Of a DNA stretch of 64,000 nt, positions 34,098-42,961 are shown piece by piece. The first letter of the stretch is position 1. Each line of letters opens with the position of its first letter. Made by a program: the position numbers and the translations under genes. The notes under the pieces are model-generated. The model was not told where the DNA came from, ran no database searches, and worked only from the letters and a program-made list of their open reading frames with translations. Origin of the DNA: JARIHD01 sp964610985 (GTDB lineage Bacteria > Patescibacteriota > Saccharimonadia > Saccharimonadales > UBA4665); assembly GCA_964610985.1 (NCBI GenBank), contig CAZSZJ010000002.1, forward strand, positions 13,941 to 77,940. The letters run 5' to 3'.

Positions 34098-35345
34098 TCA
34101 TGCTCCTATTCTCTCGACGTGTTCCCAGCTTACGGAATGCTCGGTATGGTCGTCGGTTCTACTGTGATGTATGGATTTTAGCAGGGCCAAGAATTCAACG
34201 GCGGTCAAAACGTACAGCCATATATATAATAACGGTAAAATGAAAGAAAGCTTAACTTTTGTTCGCGTGCTTTCGGTTTCTTCGCCGAGCAATATTAGGC
34301 CGATGAAGGCTGTCACGATGCAATACACACTGACGAGCGAAGCCATATCATGATATTGCACGGTCACCCAAATGATATAGCCGATCAGAATCGGCTCGAG
34401 CAGCAAGATACATTCACTCACAACAGCATACGGCAATTGATACCAGGTCAGTCGCTTATCGTAGCGCCGTGAACGACTGAAAAATAGTGCCCGGTTTTTG
34501 GAAAACGTCTGCATGCGGCCATATTTCCAGCGGAAGCGCTGGCGGATGAGCGAGCGAAAGGTCAGGACGTGCTCGGTGTACGCTACGGCGTCGGCGGCAT
34601 AATGGATACGGTAGCCTTTGTTGCCGAAATGCCGGATACATTTGACCGTCAGATCGATGTCTTCGGTCATCGTGTCGGTGTCATACAGCCCGACTTTAAG
34701 CAAAGCCGAACGACGAAAGGTGGAGCCAACGCCGCCGATAATATATTCCATATTCATGCTGGTCAGCGCCCGTTTCATGCGATACGAAATCAGATACTCA
34801 AAGCGTTGGATCAGTCCTAAGGCCTTGTTGCTGGGCAAGATTTTAACATTGGCCGCCGAAGCGATTACTTTAGGGTCACGAAAATGCTCCACCATGCGGG
34901 AAATGGCTGTCGGATCAAGTAATGAATCGGCGTCCACCACCATAATCAGCTTGCCGCGTGACCAGTGTTGGACCGCCCGGTTAATCGCTGCTGCCTTGCC
35001 GCTGTTCGTCTGGTTCACGACTTGCAGCCGTCCCTTGTTGCGTCGCTGGACACTTCGGGCCAATTGTAGTGTCCGATCGGTTGAGCCATCATTGACTACG
35101 ATAAGCTGTGTATGTTTGTAGTCGCTGGCCAAGATTGATTCTATGGTACGGACGATAACGACTTCCTCGTTGTAGGCGGGCACGATAACGCTCACGAGCG
35201 GCCGATATGGGCGTCGGCGCGCGCGTTGTTTGGCCATTAGCCGGATGTCATAGATGTCTGACCCGATAAGCATAGACAAGACGCGCACCAAATTGAGGAT
35301 GCTGAGTGCGGCAATAACATAATAAAATACGGCAGAAGTGGTCAT
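34098..35345 (-). CDS. Processive GT2 (cellulose/PNAG synthase-like), copy A
   Basis: 415 residues, same layout as the GT2 at 31986: N-terminal helix, GT-A domain, C-terminal helices. Motifs: VSVIVPAYNEE, VVNDGSTD, MVVDADSL (DxD), TEDIDLTVK and QRFRW. Having two processive synthases in one operon suggests a heteropolymer or a division between initiating and extending enzyme. First enzyme gene after the LPXTG mini-protein, 30 nt downstream of it. Confidence 0.85.
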   Translation of the reverse strand: MTTSAVFYYVIAALSILNLVRVLSMLIGSDIYDIRLMAKQRARRRPYRPLVSVIVPAYNEEVVIVRTIESILASDYKHTQLIVVNDGSTDRTLQLARSVQRRNKGRLQVVNQTNSGKAAAINRAVQHWSRGKLIMVVDADSLLDPTAISRMVEHFRDPKVIASAANVKILPSNKALGLIQRFEYLISYRMKRALTSMNMEYIIGGVGSTFRRSALLKVGLYDTDTMTEDIDLTVKCIRHFGNKGYRIHYAADAVAYTEHVLTFRSLIRQRFRWKYGRMQTFSKNRALFFSRSRRYDKRLTWYQLPYAVVSECILLLEPILIGYIIWVTVQYHDMASLVSVYCIVTAFIGLILLGEETESTRTKVKLSFILPLLYIWLYVLTAVEFLALLKSIHHSRTDDHTEHSVSWEHVERIGA

Positions 35346-35375
35346 GCTGGTAGTCCGCCGAACGGCGGGATTTGA

Positions 35376-35576
35376 TTAGCGCTGTTCCCTGGAGTATCGC
35401 TGGCGAAGCGCGCGGACGACGAGCTGGCTGACGAGCGCCGTAATGCCAATGCCAATAGCGAGGAACGATAGAATCATGCCTAGGCTATTGTCACCGGTAT
35501 TTGGCAAAGCAGCAATGCCGACGCCGGCAACCGTGCTGCTTGATAATACTTTAGTCAGTTCGTTATTTTCGTACAT
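35376..35576 (-). CDS. LPXTG-type mini-protein, 66 aa
   Basis: Sortase sorting signal without a substantial mature domain: LPNTG at 24-28, a hydrophobic helix (GMILSFLAIGIGITALVSQLVV) and a basic tail (RALRQRYSREQR). Only 23 residues precede LPNTG and they are not a standard signal peptide. ATG at 35576 has AGGAAG 5 nt upstream; an in-frame ATG 17 codons earlier lies before this site and is unlikely. First gene of the surface operon. It may be a pilin-like or marker peptide transferred to a polymer, or a membrane peptide mimicking the signal. Confidence 0.7.
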   Translation of the reverse strand: MYENNELTKVLSSSTVAGVGIAALPNTGDNSLGMILSFLAIGIGITALVSQLVVRALRQRYSREQR

Positions 35577-35635
35577 GGTCGCTTCCTGTGAATTAAAAAT
35601 GATCCCGCGCAAATGCAGGACCCTCATTTGTATTT

Positions 35636-35663
35636 ATAATATACTACTGGCGGCTCATGTCAA
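35636..35663 (-). promoter_or_regulatory. Promoter of the LPXTG/GT2/sortase-like operon
   Basis: On the minus strand a consensus TTGACA (35658-35663), 16-nt spacer and TATTAT (35636-35641). The leader of about 50 nt with a ribosome binding site differs from the leaderless single genes. Confidence 0.7.
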
Positions 35664-35688
35664 TACCTACCGAGGTAGTTTTGACCCC

Positions 35689-35717
35689 TTGCCTTTTGAA
35701 GCTTCTTTATCTATGCT
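35689..35717 (+). promoter_or_regulatory. Promoter of the 35725 gene (leaderless)
   Basis: TTGCCT (35689-35694), 17-nt spacer, TATGCT (35712-35717), then 7 nt to ATG at 35725. It stands back to back with the minus-strand promoter at 35636. Confidence 0.6.
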
Positions 35718-35724
35718 AAAAAAC

Positions 35725-36687
35725 ATGACAAAACAAAAGCCGGAAGTAAACTACTCCATCCAAAACGTTGGGATTGGTCCCCGGCGGGCGTTGTTTGACG
35801 GTATTGACGAGACGCGGGACTATTTGCGAGATATTGGCGCAACGGCGGGATTGAACTGGTTGCCCCTAGTGCGGTCGCGCTTGTATGCTGAAGTGCGGCT
35901 CCGTGCACTAAAAGGCACGTACACTAATATTGAAGACGGCGTGGGATTGATTGCTTCGATGGACCAGTCCTTTGCGCCGACCATACCCGAAATCTGGCAA
36001 CGCTTTACCAATAAATCGGACACTATGTCCTTGGCTGGGCGGACGCAACGTCTAGCGAATAACTTAATAAAACAACGCGGAATCATGCCGCCGGTGTTAA
36101 AATCGCTGGGAACAATGAGGCGCATGGCTGAAATTGCCGGTCATGAAGCGTTGTTTGCAAATATGTATGCCGAAGAATTACCCCCAGGTAAACGCTACGA
36201 TGGACCATACACTCGCAGCGCCATACTCGCGCCTGACGTTGTCGAGAGCCTCGGCAGCTCTGTTAGTGAGCTTCCCGAACAGCTCAGAACTCGCGGTATA
36301 ACGCACATTTCTTTTGACGCATATCATGCAACACGCAAGTCTCAGAGCGGCAATACCCAACTCCCGCCATGGGAAGAATATCTGCCCCAATTCGCTGCCC
36401 AGGGGCTTATTCGCCAAGTCAGGTTTTCTTTAAACAGGATTGATCTGCCGGAGGCCAGCGGCATTGAGGCTATGGCACAAACGCATGATTTTGCCAGTGA
36501 GCTTATAAAAGACGAGGCTCGCTTTTCGCGGTTAGGGCCGATACCTGAGCAGGTATCCAGTATCGTGCAGAATCATCCTCTGGAGCAGCCCCTAGACTTT
36601 ACCGTGGCCGGTGATGTGAGTGGATTGCGTATCGAAAGCCTTAGAAACGCGTACCACAATCTGGGCCGATTGATGGCCGCCGCATAA
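35725..36687 (+). CDS. Hypothetical protein, 320 aa
   Basis: Not recognised. Soluble. The second half has strand-helix alternation (ITHISFDAYHATR, LIRQVRFSLNRIDLPE, PLDFTVAGDVSGLRIESLRNAYHNL) that might be part of a TIM barrel. The long upstream open frame is an artefact antisense to the LPXTG gene; the promoter placement and ATG at 35725 set the start (ATG at 35713 lies inside the -10 box). Ends before a strong terminator. Confidence 0.6.
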   Translation: MTKQKPEVNYSIQNVGIGPRRALFDGIDETRDYLRDIGATAGLNWLPLVRSRLYAEVRLRALKGTYTNIEDGVGLIASMDQSFAPTIPEIWQRFTNKSDTMSLAGRTQRLANNLIKQRGIMPPVLKSLGTMRRMAEIAGHEALFANMYAEELPPGKRYDGPYTRSAILAPDVVESLGSSVSELPEQLRTRGITHISFDAYHATRKSQSGNTQLPPWEEYLPQFAAQGLIRQVRFSLNRIDLPEASGIEAMAQTHDFASELIKDEARFSRLGPIPEQVSSIVQNHPLEQPLDFTVAGDVSGLRIESLRNAYHNLGRLMAAA

Positions 36688-36737
36688 GTCCGGCCATCAA
36701 TCTGGGCCGCATACGGATCTGATAATTAGGTAAATAA

Positions 36738-36770
36738 AAATAAAGGACTCCAGTAGGGAGTCCTTTATTT
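36738..36770. terminator. Bidirectional rho-independent terminator
   Basis: 14-bp perfect stem AAATAAAGGACTCC / GGAGTCCTTTATTT with a 5-nt loop, between convergent genes ending at 36687 and 36786. Confidence 0.9.
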
Positions 36771-36785
36771 AACGTCGAGTGTATA

Positions 36786-37160
36786 TTAATACTCTTCGTT
36801 TGGGTCACCGCCATAGCCGATGCCACCGTTTAGGACAACCCATTCGGCGCATTCGTCGAAGCTGTTAAAGCCCCAAACATACCAATAGCCGTGGCCGCAC
36901 TCAGCGCGGGCCTTGGGCGCATCGGTAGAGACGTAACGCAGACAGTGGTCAAGATTGATGAAGCCAAGCTTCTCCCATCCTGCTCCACCGTACTGTGTAT
37001 AACAGACCTTCTGTGGACTGTTCTTCGGCACGTCGAAGTAGCTTGGGCTGGCTGATGCATAGCTCGTAGTGCCTGCAACTGCAACAAGAGCTGTCACAAA
37101 AAACGCTGCAACCAACTTGGTTGAGCCAATTTTTTGGAGCATGCTTGTAAGTTTGTTCAT
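36786..37160 (-). CDS. Small secreted cysteine protein with an internal repeat
   Basis: 124 residues. Signal peptide at 1-37 (LVAAFFVTALVAVAGTTSYASA, AxA-type cleavage). The mature part of about 87 residues contains two copies of one module: C-x(n)-GWEKLGFINLDHCLRYV and C-GHGYWYVWGFNSFDECAEWVV, each with a Cys pair and the W-x-x-x-GF-x-x-x-x-C-x-x-x-V pattern. Four cysteines probably form two disulfides. Acidic C-terminal tail. Function unknown; a secreted protein that acts at the cell surface or on a host cell is possible. No known domain recognised. Confidence 0.7.
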   Translation of the reverse strand: MNKLTSMLQKIGSTKLVAAFFVTALVAVAGTTSYASASPSYFDVPKNSPQKVCYTQYGGAGWEKLGFINLDHCLRYVSTDAPKARAECGHGYWYVWGFNSFDECAEWVVLNGGIGYGGDPNEEY

Positions 37161-37229
37161 AAAGCAACCTCTTCCTTAAATTTATATTAACGCGAGCAAC
37201 CTATACATTATAGGATACGTCGTGAGGGG

Positions 37230-37646
37230 TTACAAATCATTTTTCCCTGTTTTTGTAAGCTTTTTAACGTTTTTTTGAGCTTTTTTATTCCGACGCCATT
37301 CTTCGGCGATAGAAGAGAGGGTTCCAATGCATATTAGTAAAAAAGCGTAGACAGCAAAGCTGCTGGCCAACTCTTTATTGTTGCTCAGGAATATAAGCGG
37401 AATGCATAACATTGCAATGATGGCCATTTTAAAAGTCTCGCTGCTTTTTATGCCGACCAGAAGGGCGATAATTCCGTAGAGCATAAAAAGGATCTGACCA
37501 AATTGAGGTATTTGAATGAGTATACCGGATATGATTATCGCCAAAACCACTAGGATGTTAACAGCAGTTCGATGATGCTTCCAATGCAAGAAGCGTAGCA
37601 CCAACGAGCGCACAGTTCTTTCTGGCGCGGTTAGTCTAGCTGACAT
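37230..37646 (-). CDS. Small membrane protein, last gene of the glycan operon
   Basis: 138 residues, four hydrophobic helices (about 29-45, 50-66, 72-88, 94-112) with basic ends: SARLTAPERTVRSLVLRFLHWKHHR before and EEWRRNKKAQKNVKKLTKTGK after. Not recognised. It follows the GT-C-like gene with no gap and is probably part of the same transcript. Confidence 0.6.
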   Translation of the reverse strand: MSARLTAPERTVRSLVLRFLHWKHHRTAVNILVVLAIIISGILIQIPQFGQILFMLYGIIALLVGIKSSETFKMAIIAMLCIPLIFLSNNKELASSFAVYAFLLICIGTLSSIAEEWRRNKKAQKNVKKLTKTGKNDL

Positions 37647-39341
37647 TTATCGGATTTCCTTGTCATATTTTGATTCGACCTTGTAGAGTTTGAGGCCAGG
37701 TGTTTCTTGTATTAGGGTAATGTTAGGCTGACTTGCTATAAAATCGTATTTCTTGTAGTCTTGTTCCTTCGCTAGAAGTATGTAATGTATTTCCAGATTC
37801 TGAAGGTCGCTTGCCATGTCCTTGTAATTATCATCGGCGTGCGCACGCGGCAAAATATTATTCTCTAACTGAGATTGCGCACGAGTAGTTCCGTAAGACT
37901 TAGCCCCCTTTAGTTCAGGATTATTGCTCATAACAATGTCGGAACTAAAGAACTTTTCGGCAGGGTTGGCAATGACGCGGCCGGCAAACTCGAAGCGCAT
38001 GTATTGGTGCCAAGGCAAAAAAAGTACTTTCTTGCCCTTGGCCTCGGCCGCAAGTCGTTCATTAATAGCTTGCCATTCTATTGGATATTGCTTGGGGTGT
38101 AGTTGACCATGAAACCCAAAGGGCATTAGTGGCGCTAGCCCCAGAGGAATGAGTAGTAAAAGAATTGTAGCGCCCGCCCACTTTTTAAGAGCGGCATTTT
38201 CGTTAAATAAGCGGATAATAGCAAAAACGCCCCACGCACTGAAATAAACGTATGCGAGGGCTAACAGTACGGTGAATTTCTGAGATTCCCGATAGCCACT
38301 AAAGAGCGGTATATTATTGTAAAGCCATTGGTTAATGCCGCCAAATATTGTCCCGGTTGTCCCCGTTGCTAATATGGTGCCCACAATCACCACGAGAGTA
38401 AAAATAGCAGCCAGGCCCTTTTGGCGTCTCCATGCGTATATCGCCCCAAGTAGCAATACAGCCCACAAGGCTATGACTGGAAGAAGCCACCAACTAAAAA
38501 TATCTTCCGGCACAAGAAACAGATTCTTTGCCTCTCCCCAGAACCCTCGCAGGCTCAAGATATTTCCTAATACTCCAAGCCCTCTGTCATTTGTAGCAAA
38601 AGCGGCGGGGTCGCTTTGGTCGAAACTTCCTATAGCCGTCGCCATTTGCCCCTTGCCAAGCAAGAATGGAATTAGCCAGTATGTGTTGAGCATGAGTAAG
38701 GCCAAGGCGCCTAGGCCAAGTTGCTTACATACGGATAGGCGCCACTTCTTTTCGCCGCGATGCTGGTACCAGGCCAGTGCAAGCAGCAAAGACGCGACGA
38801 CCAGTGCCAGCGGTACCGTATGGATGGATGCTATGATAATCGCGAAAAGCCAAGCCGCGCAGATCGCCATACGCCGTTTTTCTGGTGCCTTAAAGTATTC
38901 CATTACACTGGTGATGAAAAAAGGCAGCAGCATGTATCCAAGTAATACGCCCAGCTGTCCAGCCATGAAGCGGTCATATACAAACGGATTGATCATATAG
39001 AGGGTGCCGCAAAAGTAGGGCGCGATATGATACGCGGCTCTAGATAAACCCTGGGGTAGTACATACCTTGCTAAGCGATGTGCCGCCCAGCCGGCCAGGC
39101 TGAGGCTACCAACCAACAGCATTTTTTCAACAATTTCGGCAGATATAATTCGCGATAGTATGGCCACTAATGCGTGGAAGGGATAGCTGGCGGTTAACTG
39201 ATCGGGAAACGGCGGATGTGGCACATAGTTTAGATCCAGCGTTAAGATAAGTCCCTTCGAAAAGAACGTAATGCAGATCAATATTGCTAAGCCTGTATAG
39301 ATTGCCAGCGGTTTACTCATGATTGCTTTCAATTCGTTCAT
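37647..39341 (-). CDS. GT-C-like polytopic membrane protein
   Basis: 564 residues: about 11 membrane helices, then an extracytoplasmic C-terminal domain of about 150 residues. LYMINPFVYDRFMAGQLGVLLGYMLLPFF is a typical loop of lipid-linked-sugar glycosyltransferases and is echoed in the adjacent 1207-residue protein (LFTPVVFGDFLGGQTFWIYLTIPW), so the two are distant relatives. An Asp-containing first loop (LTLDLNYVPHPPFPDQL) could hold the catalytic acid. It would transfer sugars from polyprenyl-phosphate donors outside the membrane. ATGA overlap with the large gene. Confidence 0.55.
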   Translation of the reverse strand: MNELKAIMSKPLAIYTGLAILICITFFSKGLILTLDLNYVPHPPFPDQLTASYPFHALVAILSRIISAEIVEKMLLVGSLSLAGWAAHRLARYVLPQGLSRAAYHIAPYFCGTLYMINPFVYDRFMAGQLGVLLGYMLLPFFITSVMEYFKAPEKRRMAICAAWLFAIIIASIHTVPLALVVASLLLALAWYQHRGEKKWRLSVCKQLGLGALALLMLNTYWLIPFLLGKGQMATAIGSFDQSDPAAFATNDRGLGVLGNILSLRGFWGEAKNLFLVPEDIFSWWLLPVIALWAVLLLGAIYAWRRQKGLAAIFTLVVIVGTILATGTTGTIFGGINQWLYNNIPLFSGYRESQKFTVLLALAYVYFSAWGVFAIIRLFNENAALKKWAGATILLLLIPLGLAPLMPFGFHGQLHPKQYPIEWQAINERLAAEAKGKKVLFLPWHQYMRFEFAGRVIANPAEKFFSSDIVMSNNPELKGAKSYGTTRAQSQLENNILPRAHADDNYKDMASDLQNLEIHYILLAKEQDYKKYDFIASQPNITLIQETPGLKLYKVESKYDKEIR

Positions 39342-42300
39342 GCGCTACCTTTTTGATAATGTTTATTGTGCTTGGAGCGAACGGCGTCTGCGCTTACATA
39401 AATGATGATTATTACGAATAATAGCAGACTAATGGTGAGGTATTTATTAAAGGTCTGCTGAGGGGCATATCTTAATACTACCGTATAAGTGTTGTCTTCT
39501 TGCAATGACTGCTCAGGGAAAGTTTTTGTTTCCAGCCACCAACCATTGGCGAAGCCATTAACTGTTACGTGGTTTTTCTCGTCAATGGCGAAGGTTCGTC
39601 CGTCCCGTTGTTTGATATATGCCTTCCAGCCTTTCGAGAATGACTCATTCCATACCAACATGCCATTGCCGCTCTGGACCCTGGCCGTTATTTTATCGGG
39701 ACTTTGTTGCTGAAAGCCTTGAAGAAGGTTGTCGGGTTTTTTGGCCGCGTCGGTTTCCTTGATAAGGTATTGCGACACCGCAGAAGCTTCAGAGATAGTA
39801 ACGCCATCAAATAAGGTGGTAGAGTTTCCACCCCGGCTGTTTGAGTAGAAGTATAGGGTTAAGTTAGTGGCGCTTTGTTCTGGAATGAAAAATGTTTCGA
39901 AGTAAGCCCAGTCTTTACTGTCTGTAAGTTGTGCTCGGGGCGATGCAAGCTGCGTACCGCTCTGCCAAATAGCAAAGGATGGGCGGTTGCCTGACAAATT
40001 CTTATATGAAAAAGCTACCTTGTAGATTGTGTTGGGCTTGAAACTCGTAACTCTTTTAGCCACGTAAGCTGTATGGTTATTGGCACTGAGTTTCAGCGAG
40101 TATTTGCCGTCCACTGCATCGGTACTTTGGGTGGCTTGCATTTTGGCGCTACCTGGCGCCCCGGGCGTTGCATCCTGCGGTTCTCCCCATAACTCTCTAT
40201 CTTCAAAAGAGTGGTTATCAATTAAGTTATGCTCGGGAGCCTTTACGAATGAGCTGTGATATTGCTGCAAATCGTAATCTGACGAATAACTGTCAATGGC
40301 CGCGGTGTGGGCATTGGTTTGGCTTAGCTTGAACACGCGTATATTGTCAAAAGTGTTTTCACTTTGCTGGTTCAATTTTGTGTCGCTATAGAGATATAGG
40401 CTCGTTTTTTTAAGGTCGGATGGTATCTGGCCCCCTAGCTCATCGGCGCTAATAAAAATCTCATGGGTTGTCCAATCCTTGGTTTCATCCAGTCGCCCAC
40501 TGTTTATGGACATCTCGTGTTTATCCATTTTGTTAATAATAGAATAACGCGGTCCTTGGCCAAGATTATTTTTGTAGTCAAAAGAAATGAGATAATCGTT
40601 ATTTTTTTCGAGCTTAGGTAGTTCCTTTTCTACAAAGGCTATGTGGTTACTCGTACCTAGCTTTAATGCATGACTTCCGTCGGTTCGGTCTTCGGTCAGC
40701 GATGCGTAGATTGAATGCTTACCGCCCTTGCCTTTCTCACCATCTGATGCGCGATGACTTTCTTCAAATGAGGCGTCTAGGTTTTTAGTGCCCACAGCTT
40801 GCATGCGCGAAAACGTCATTTGCTGTGTGCCGGCACGTAGGGCAATTCGTTTTTTAGCTTCGTTAAACGTAAAGTGCTGTCCGTTAATTGTTGCCACACG
40901 GGCATCGGGATTAACGTCAAACTCCTGACTTTTTTCGACGACATTAGTTATCGGATTATAGATATCAAAGCGCGCGATCGTTTTGCTATTTGTCTTGACC
41001 ATGTATAAATCGCCAATGATCAAGGTGGGATCGTGCAGCTGGGCTTTACCAGTCAAATTATTATTTCCTTCTGGAAGACTTTTTTCGACGCGATAGTTTT
41101 TGGTCATAGAGAGGTGATCTTGGGATGTGCGGCTGACTACTGCCGTATCTTTGGCCATAAAGGCGACTTTGCTGTTTAATTGGTCATCATTACGAATATT
41201 AATAATATTTTCAGGGGCATATAATTTGGCGCTGCTGTATGGATTGGTATAGTGGGTGTATTCTGTATCTTTCTTTTCTTGAGTCAACCTCTTTCCCAGA
41301 AAGTCGTTGATTGTAGCGGCCGAGGTATTGACCGCGAATAGGCTAAAAGCAGTCTTCTTGTAGTACTTCTCGTTATTTTTAACAAAAATATTTTGGATGC
41401 CGATTGCCTGGATGTAGTTAAAGAAGTACTGGTTTTGAGCATTCAATGTACGATTGGTCTGCGATATTATTTTAGCCGTGCTGGGCAGGCTGCCTTGTAG
41501 ACCAAGTGTTTTCAGGCCAGGACTGATTTTTTCGTAATTAAGTTCATCACTATGGTTGGCTGGCACTAAAATTGACCGCGCATATGGGTCACCGCCCATT
41601 TCACCATTAATCTTCTGGACGACAGGGTCCAGACGATAGTTGGCTATTGTCTTGCCATCGCCAGCCAGCAGGCCAAAGTCGCCACGAAGTGCCGGCCATC
41701 CGTAAGCCAGGAGGGCTAGCACGCTAGCAGCGGCAATGATGTTTCTCAGATTCTGACTTCGGGCCTTTTGTAGAAGTACGCCTAAAGAAAACGCTAGCAG
41801 CAGCGTAAAGATCGGTAACAGCAAAACGTATAGCTTGGATGGGTTTCGGATAGTACTCACGATCCACTGGCTTTCGAAAACCTTAACCCCGACCACGGCA
41901 TTAGTCGCCATAAGATGCAGGAACCCGAGAATGGCGAGCATTGTTACTAGTAACGCGACTATCATATAGCGCATCTCGGGCAGTCGAAGGCGCTGCTTGG
42001 CGCCAATTAGCAGGAGCGTACCGGCAAAAACGAGTGTAGTTAGCAGATAGCCAAAGGAGTTGGAAGATGAAAACAGATTATAGCCGAGAGTCGTTTGCCC
42101 GCTGCCATTATTACCACTTAAGCGTAGTGTATTCACCAGCTCGGTGCTGGCATAATTATGGAAATAGTCCCCAAGCAGTGAGCTGGGAGAATATGCCTGC
42201 TGTCCCGATGCTCCCGCAAGAATATATGGGCTGGCCAATAGAATAAATGTTAACCCGGTTACTAGTCCGGCCAGCAAGTATTGGCGTGTAAGCTTAGCGT

Positions 42301-42961
42301 TTATGGAGGGCAGTTGCATCAGCAATGCGGCAGCAACAAAAATACCTAACGCCATGCATAGGGGTACAATGATGGGTGGCAACATGCCCAGGTTTAAAAA
42401 GATTACTAAGCCAAAGATAATATAATTCTTAAAAGTAAAGCTGCCAAAGCAGAAAATTTTAGCTGCATAATAAAACGCCCACGGGATCGTCAAATAGATC
42501 CAGAAGGTTTGCCCACCTAAAAAGTCTCCAAAAACTACCGGTGTAAAAAGCGGAAATAGCGACCCGAAAACAAGTAGAAAGAGGCTTCGAATGCCTAGTT
42601 TTCGAAGCAGTAAGTAATAGGTGAATGGGATAAGTAGTAATGGCAAGGTATATTTTAGAAAATAGAAGCTGACGTTATTCCATGCAACCAGGTGAATGAG
42701 GCTGTCGCGTAAAGTATTAAAGCCTTGCCTAACATTGGTCCCAAGCTGTTCACTGCCCCATACATGCGAAGCATTTACATCCGATAATTTGATATCAAAG
42801 AAGGGTATGTCGCCGTATGTCAGCTGACCAAGGGCTATGAGTCGCCAAAATAATAGCGCTGTGAGCAGCGTAATCAGGACTAGTGCGGGATTCCGCCGTA
42901 CCATTGCAACAATTGATTTGCCGAAACGACCCCCAGTTACCTCCTGCTCGTCATTTTGCAT
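39338..42961 (-). CDS. Large AftD-like GT-C membrane protein with two carbohydrate-binding-like domains
   Basis: 1207 residues. N-terminal part (to about 430) has some 12 membrane helices with the loop YGDIPFFDIKLSDVN as candidate catalytic site. The large extracytoplasmic part contains two similar jelly-roll-like modules, about 715-880 and 910-1065, each with the pattern FEE/FEDR...DGKYSLKLS-NH-AYV-K...YKVAFSYKN...SLYLYS/LTLYFYS...FDNIRV/FDGVTI. A final helix (YLTISLLLFVIIIIYVSAD) returns to the membrane. The architecture resembles actinobacterial AftD-type arabinofuranosyltransferases (DUF3367 with CBM-like modules). Donor and product unknown. Confidence 0.6.
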   Translation of the reverse strand: MQNDEQEVTGGRFGKSIVAMVRRNPALVLITLLTALLFWRLIALGQLTYGDIPFFDIKLSDVNASHVWGSEQLGTNVRQGFNTLRDSLIHLVAWNNVSFYFLKYTLPLLLIPFTYYLLLRKLGIRSLFLLVFGSLFPLFTPVVFGDFLGGQTFWIYLTIPWAFYYAAKIFCFGSFTFKNYIIFGLVIFLNLGMLPPIIVPLCMALGIFVAAALLMQLPSINAKLTRQYLLAGLVTGLTFILLASPYILAGASGQQAYSPSSLLGDYFHNYASTELVNTLRLSGNNGSGQTTLGYNLFSSSNSFGYLLTTLVFAGTLLLIGAKQRLRLPEMRYMIVALLVTMLAILGFLHLMATNAVVGVKVFESQWIVSTIRNPSKLYVLLLPIFTLLLAFSLGVLLQKARSQNLRNIIAAASVLALLAYGWPALRGDFGLLAGDGKTIANYRLDPVVQKINGEMGGDPYARSILVPANHSDELNYEKISPGLKTLGLQGSLPSTAKIISQTNRTLNAQNQYFFNYIQAIGIQNIFVKNNEKYYKKTAFSLFAVNTSAATINDFLGKRLTQEKKDTEYTHYTNPYSSAKLYAPENIINIRNDDQLNSKVAFMAKDTAVVSRTSQDHLSMTKNYRVEKSLPEGNNNLTGKAQLHDPTLIIGDLYMVKTNSKTIARFDIYNPITNVVEKSQEFDVNPDARVATINGQHFTFNEAKKRIALRAGTQQMTFSRMQAVGTKNLDASFEESHRASDGEKGKGGKHSIYASLTEDRTDGSHALKLGTSNHIAFVEKELPKLEKNNDYLISFDYKNNLGQGPRYSIINKMDKHEMSINSGRLDETKDWTTHEIFISADELGGQIPSDLKKTSLYLYSDTKLNQQSENTFDNIRVFKLSQTNAHTAAIDSYSSDYDLQQYHSSFVKAPEHNLIDNHSFEDRELWGEPQDATPGAPGSAKMQATQSTDAVDGKYSLKLSANNHTAYVAKRVTSFKPNTIYKVAFSYKNLSGNRPSFAIWQSGTQLASPRAQLTDSKDWAYFETFFIPEQSATNLTLYFYSNSRGGNSTTLFDGVTISEASAVSQYLIKETDAAKKPDNLLQGFQQQSPDKITARVQSGNGMLVWNESFSKGWKAYIKQRDGRTFAIDEKNHVTVNGFANGWWLETKTFPEQSLQEDNTYTVVLRYAPQQTFNKYLTISLLLFVIIIIYVSADAVRSKHNKHYQKGSA

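Noticed and set aside
35443..35724. Upstream 94 codons of the 35725 gene
   Set aside because: They lie antisense to the LPXTG gene and span both promoters; the leaderless promoter fixes the start at 35725.
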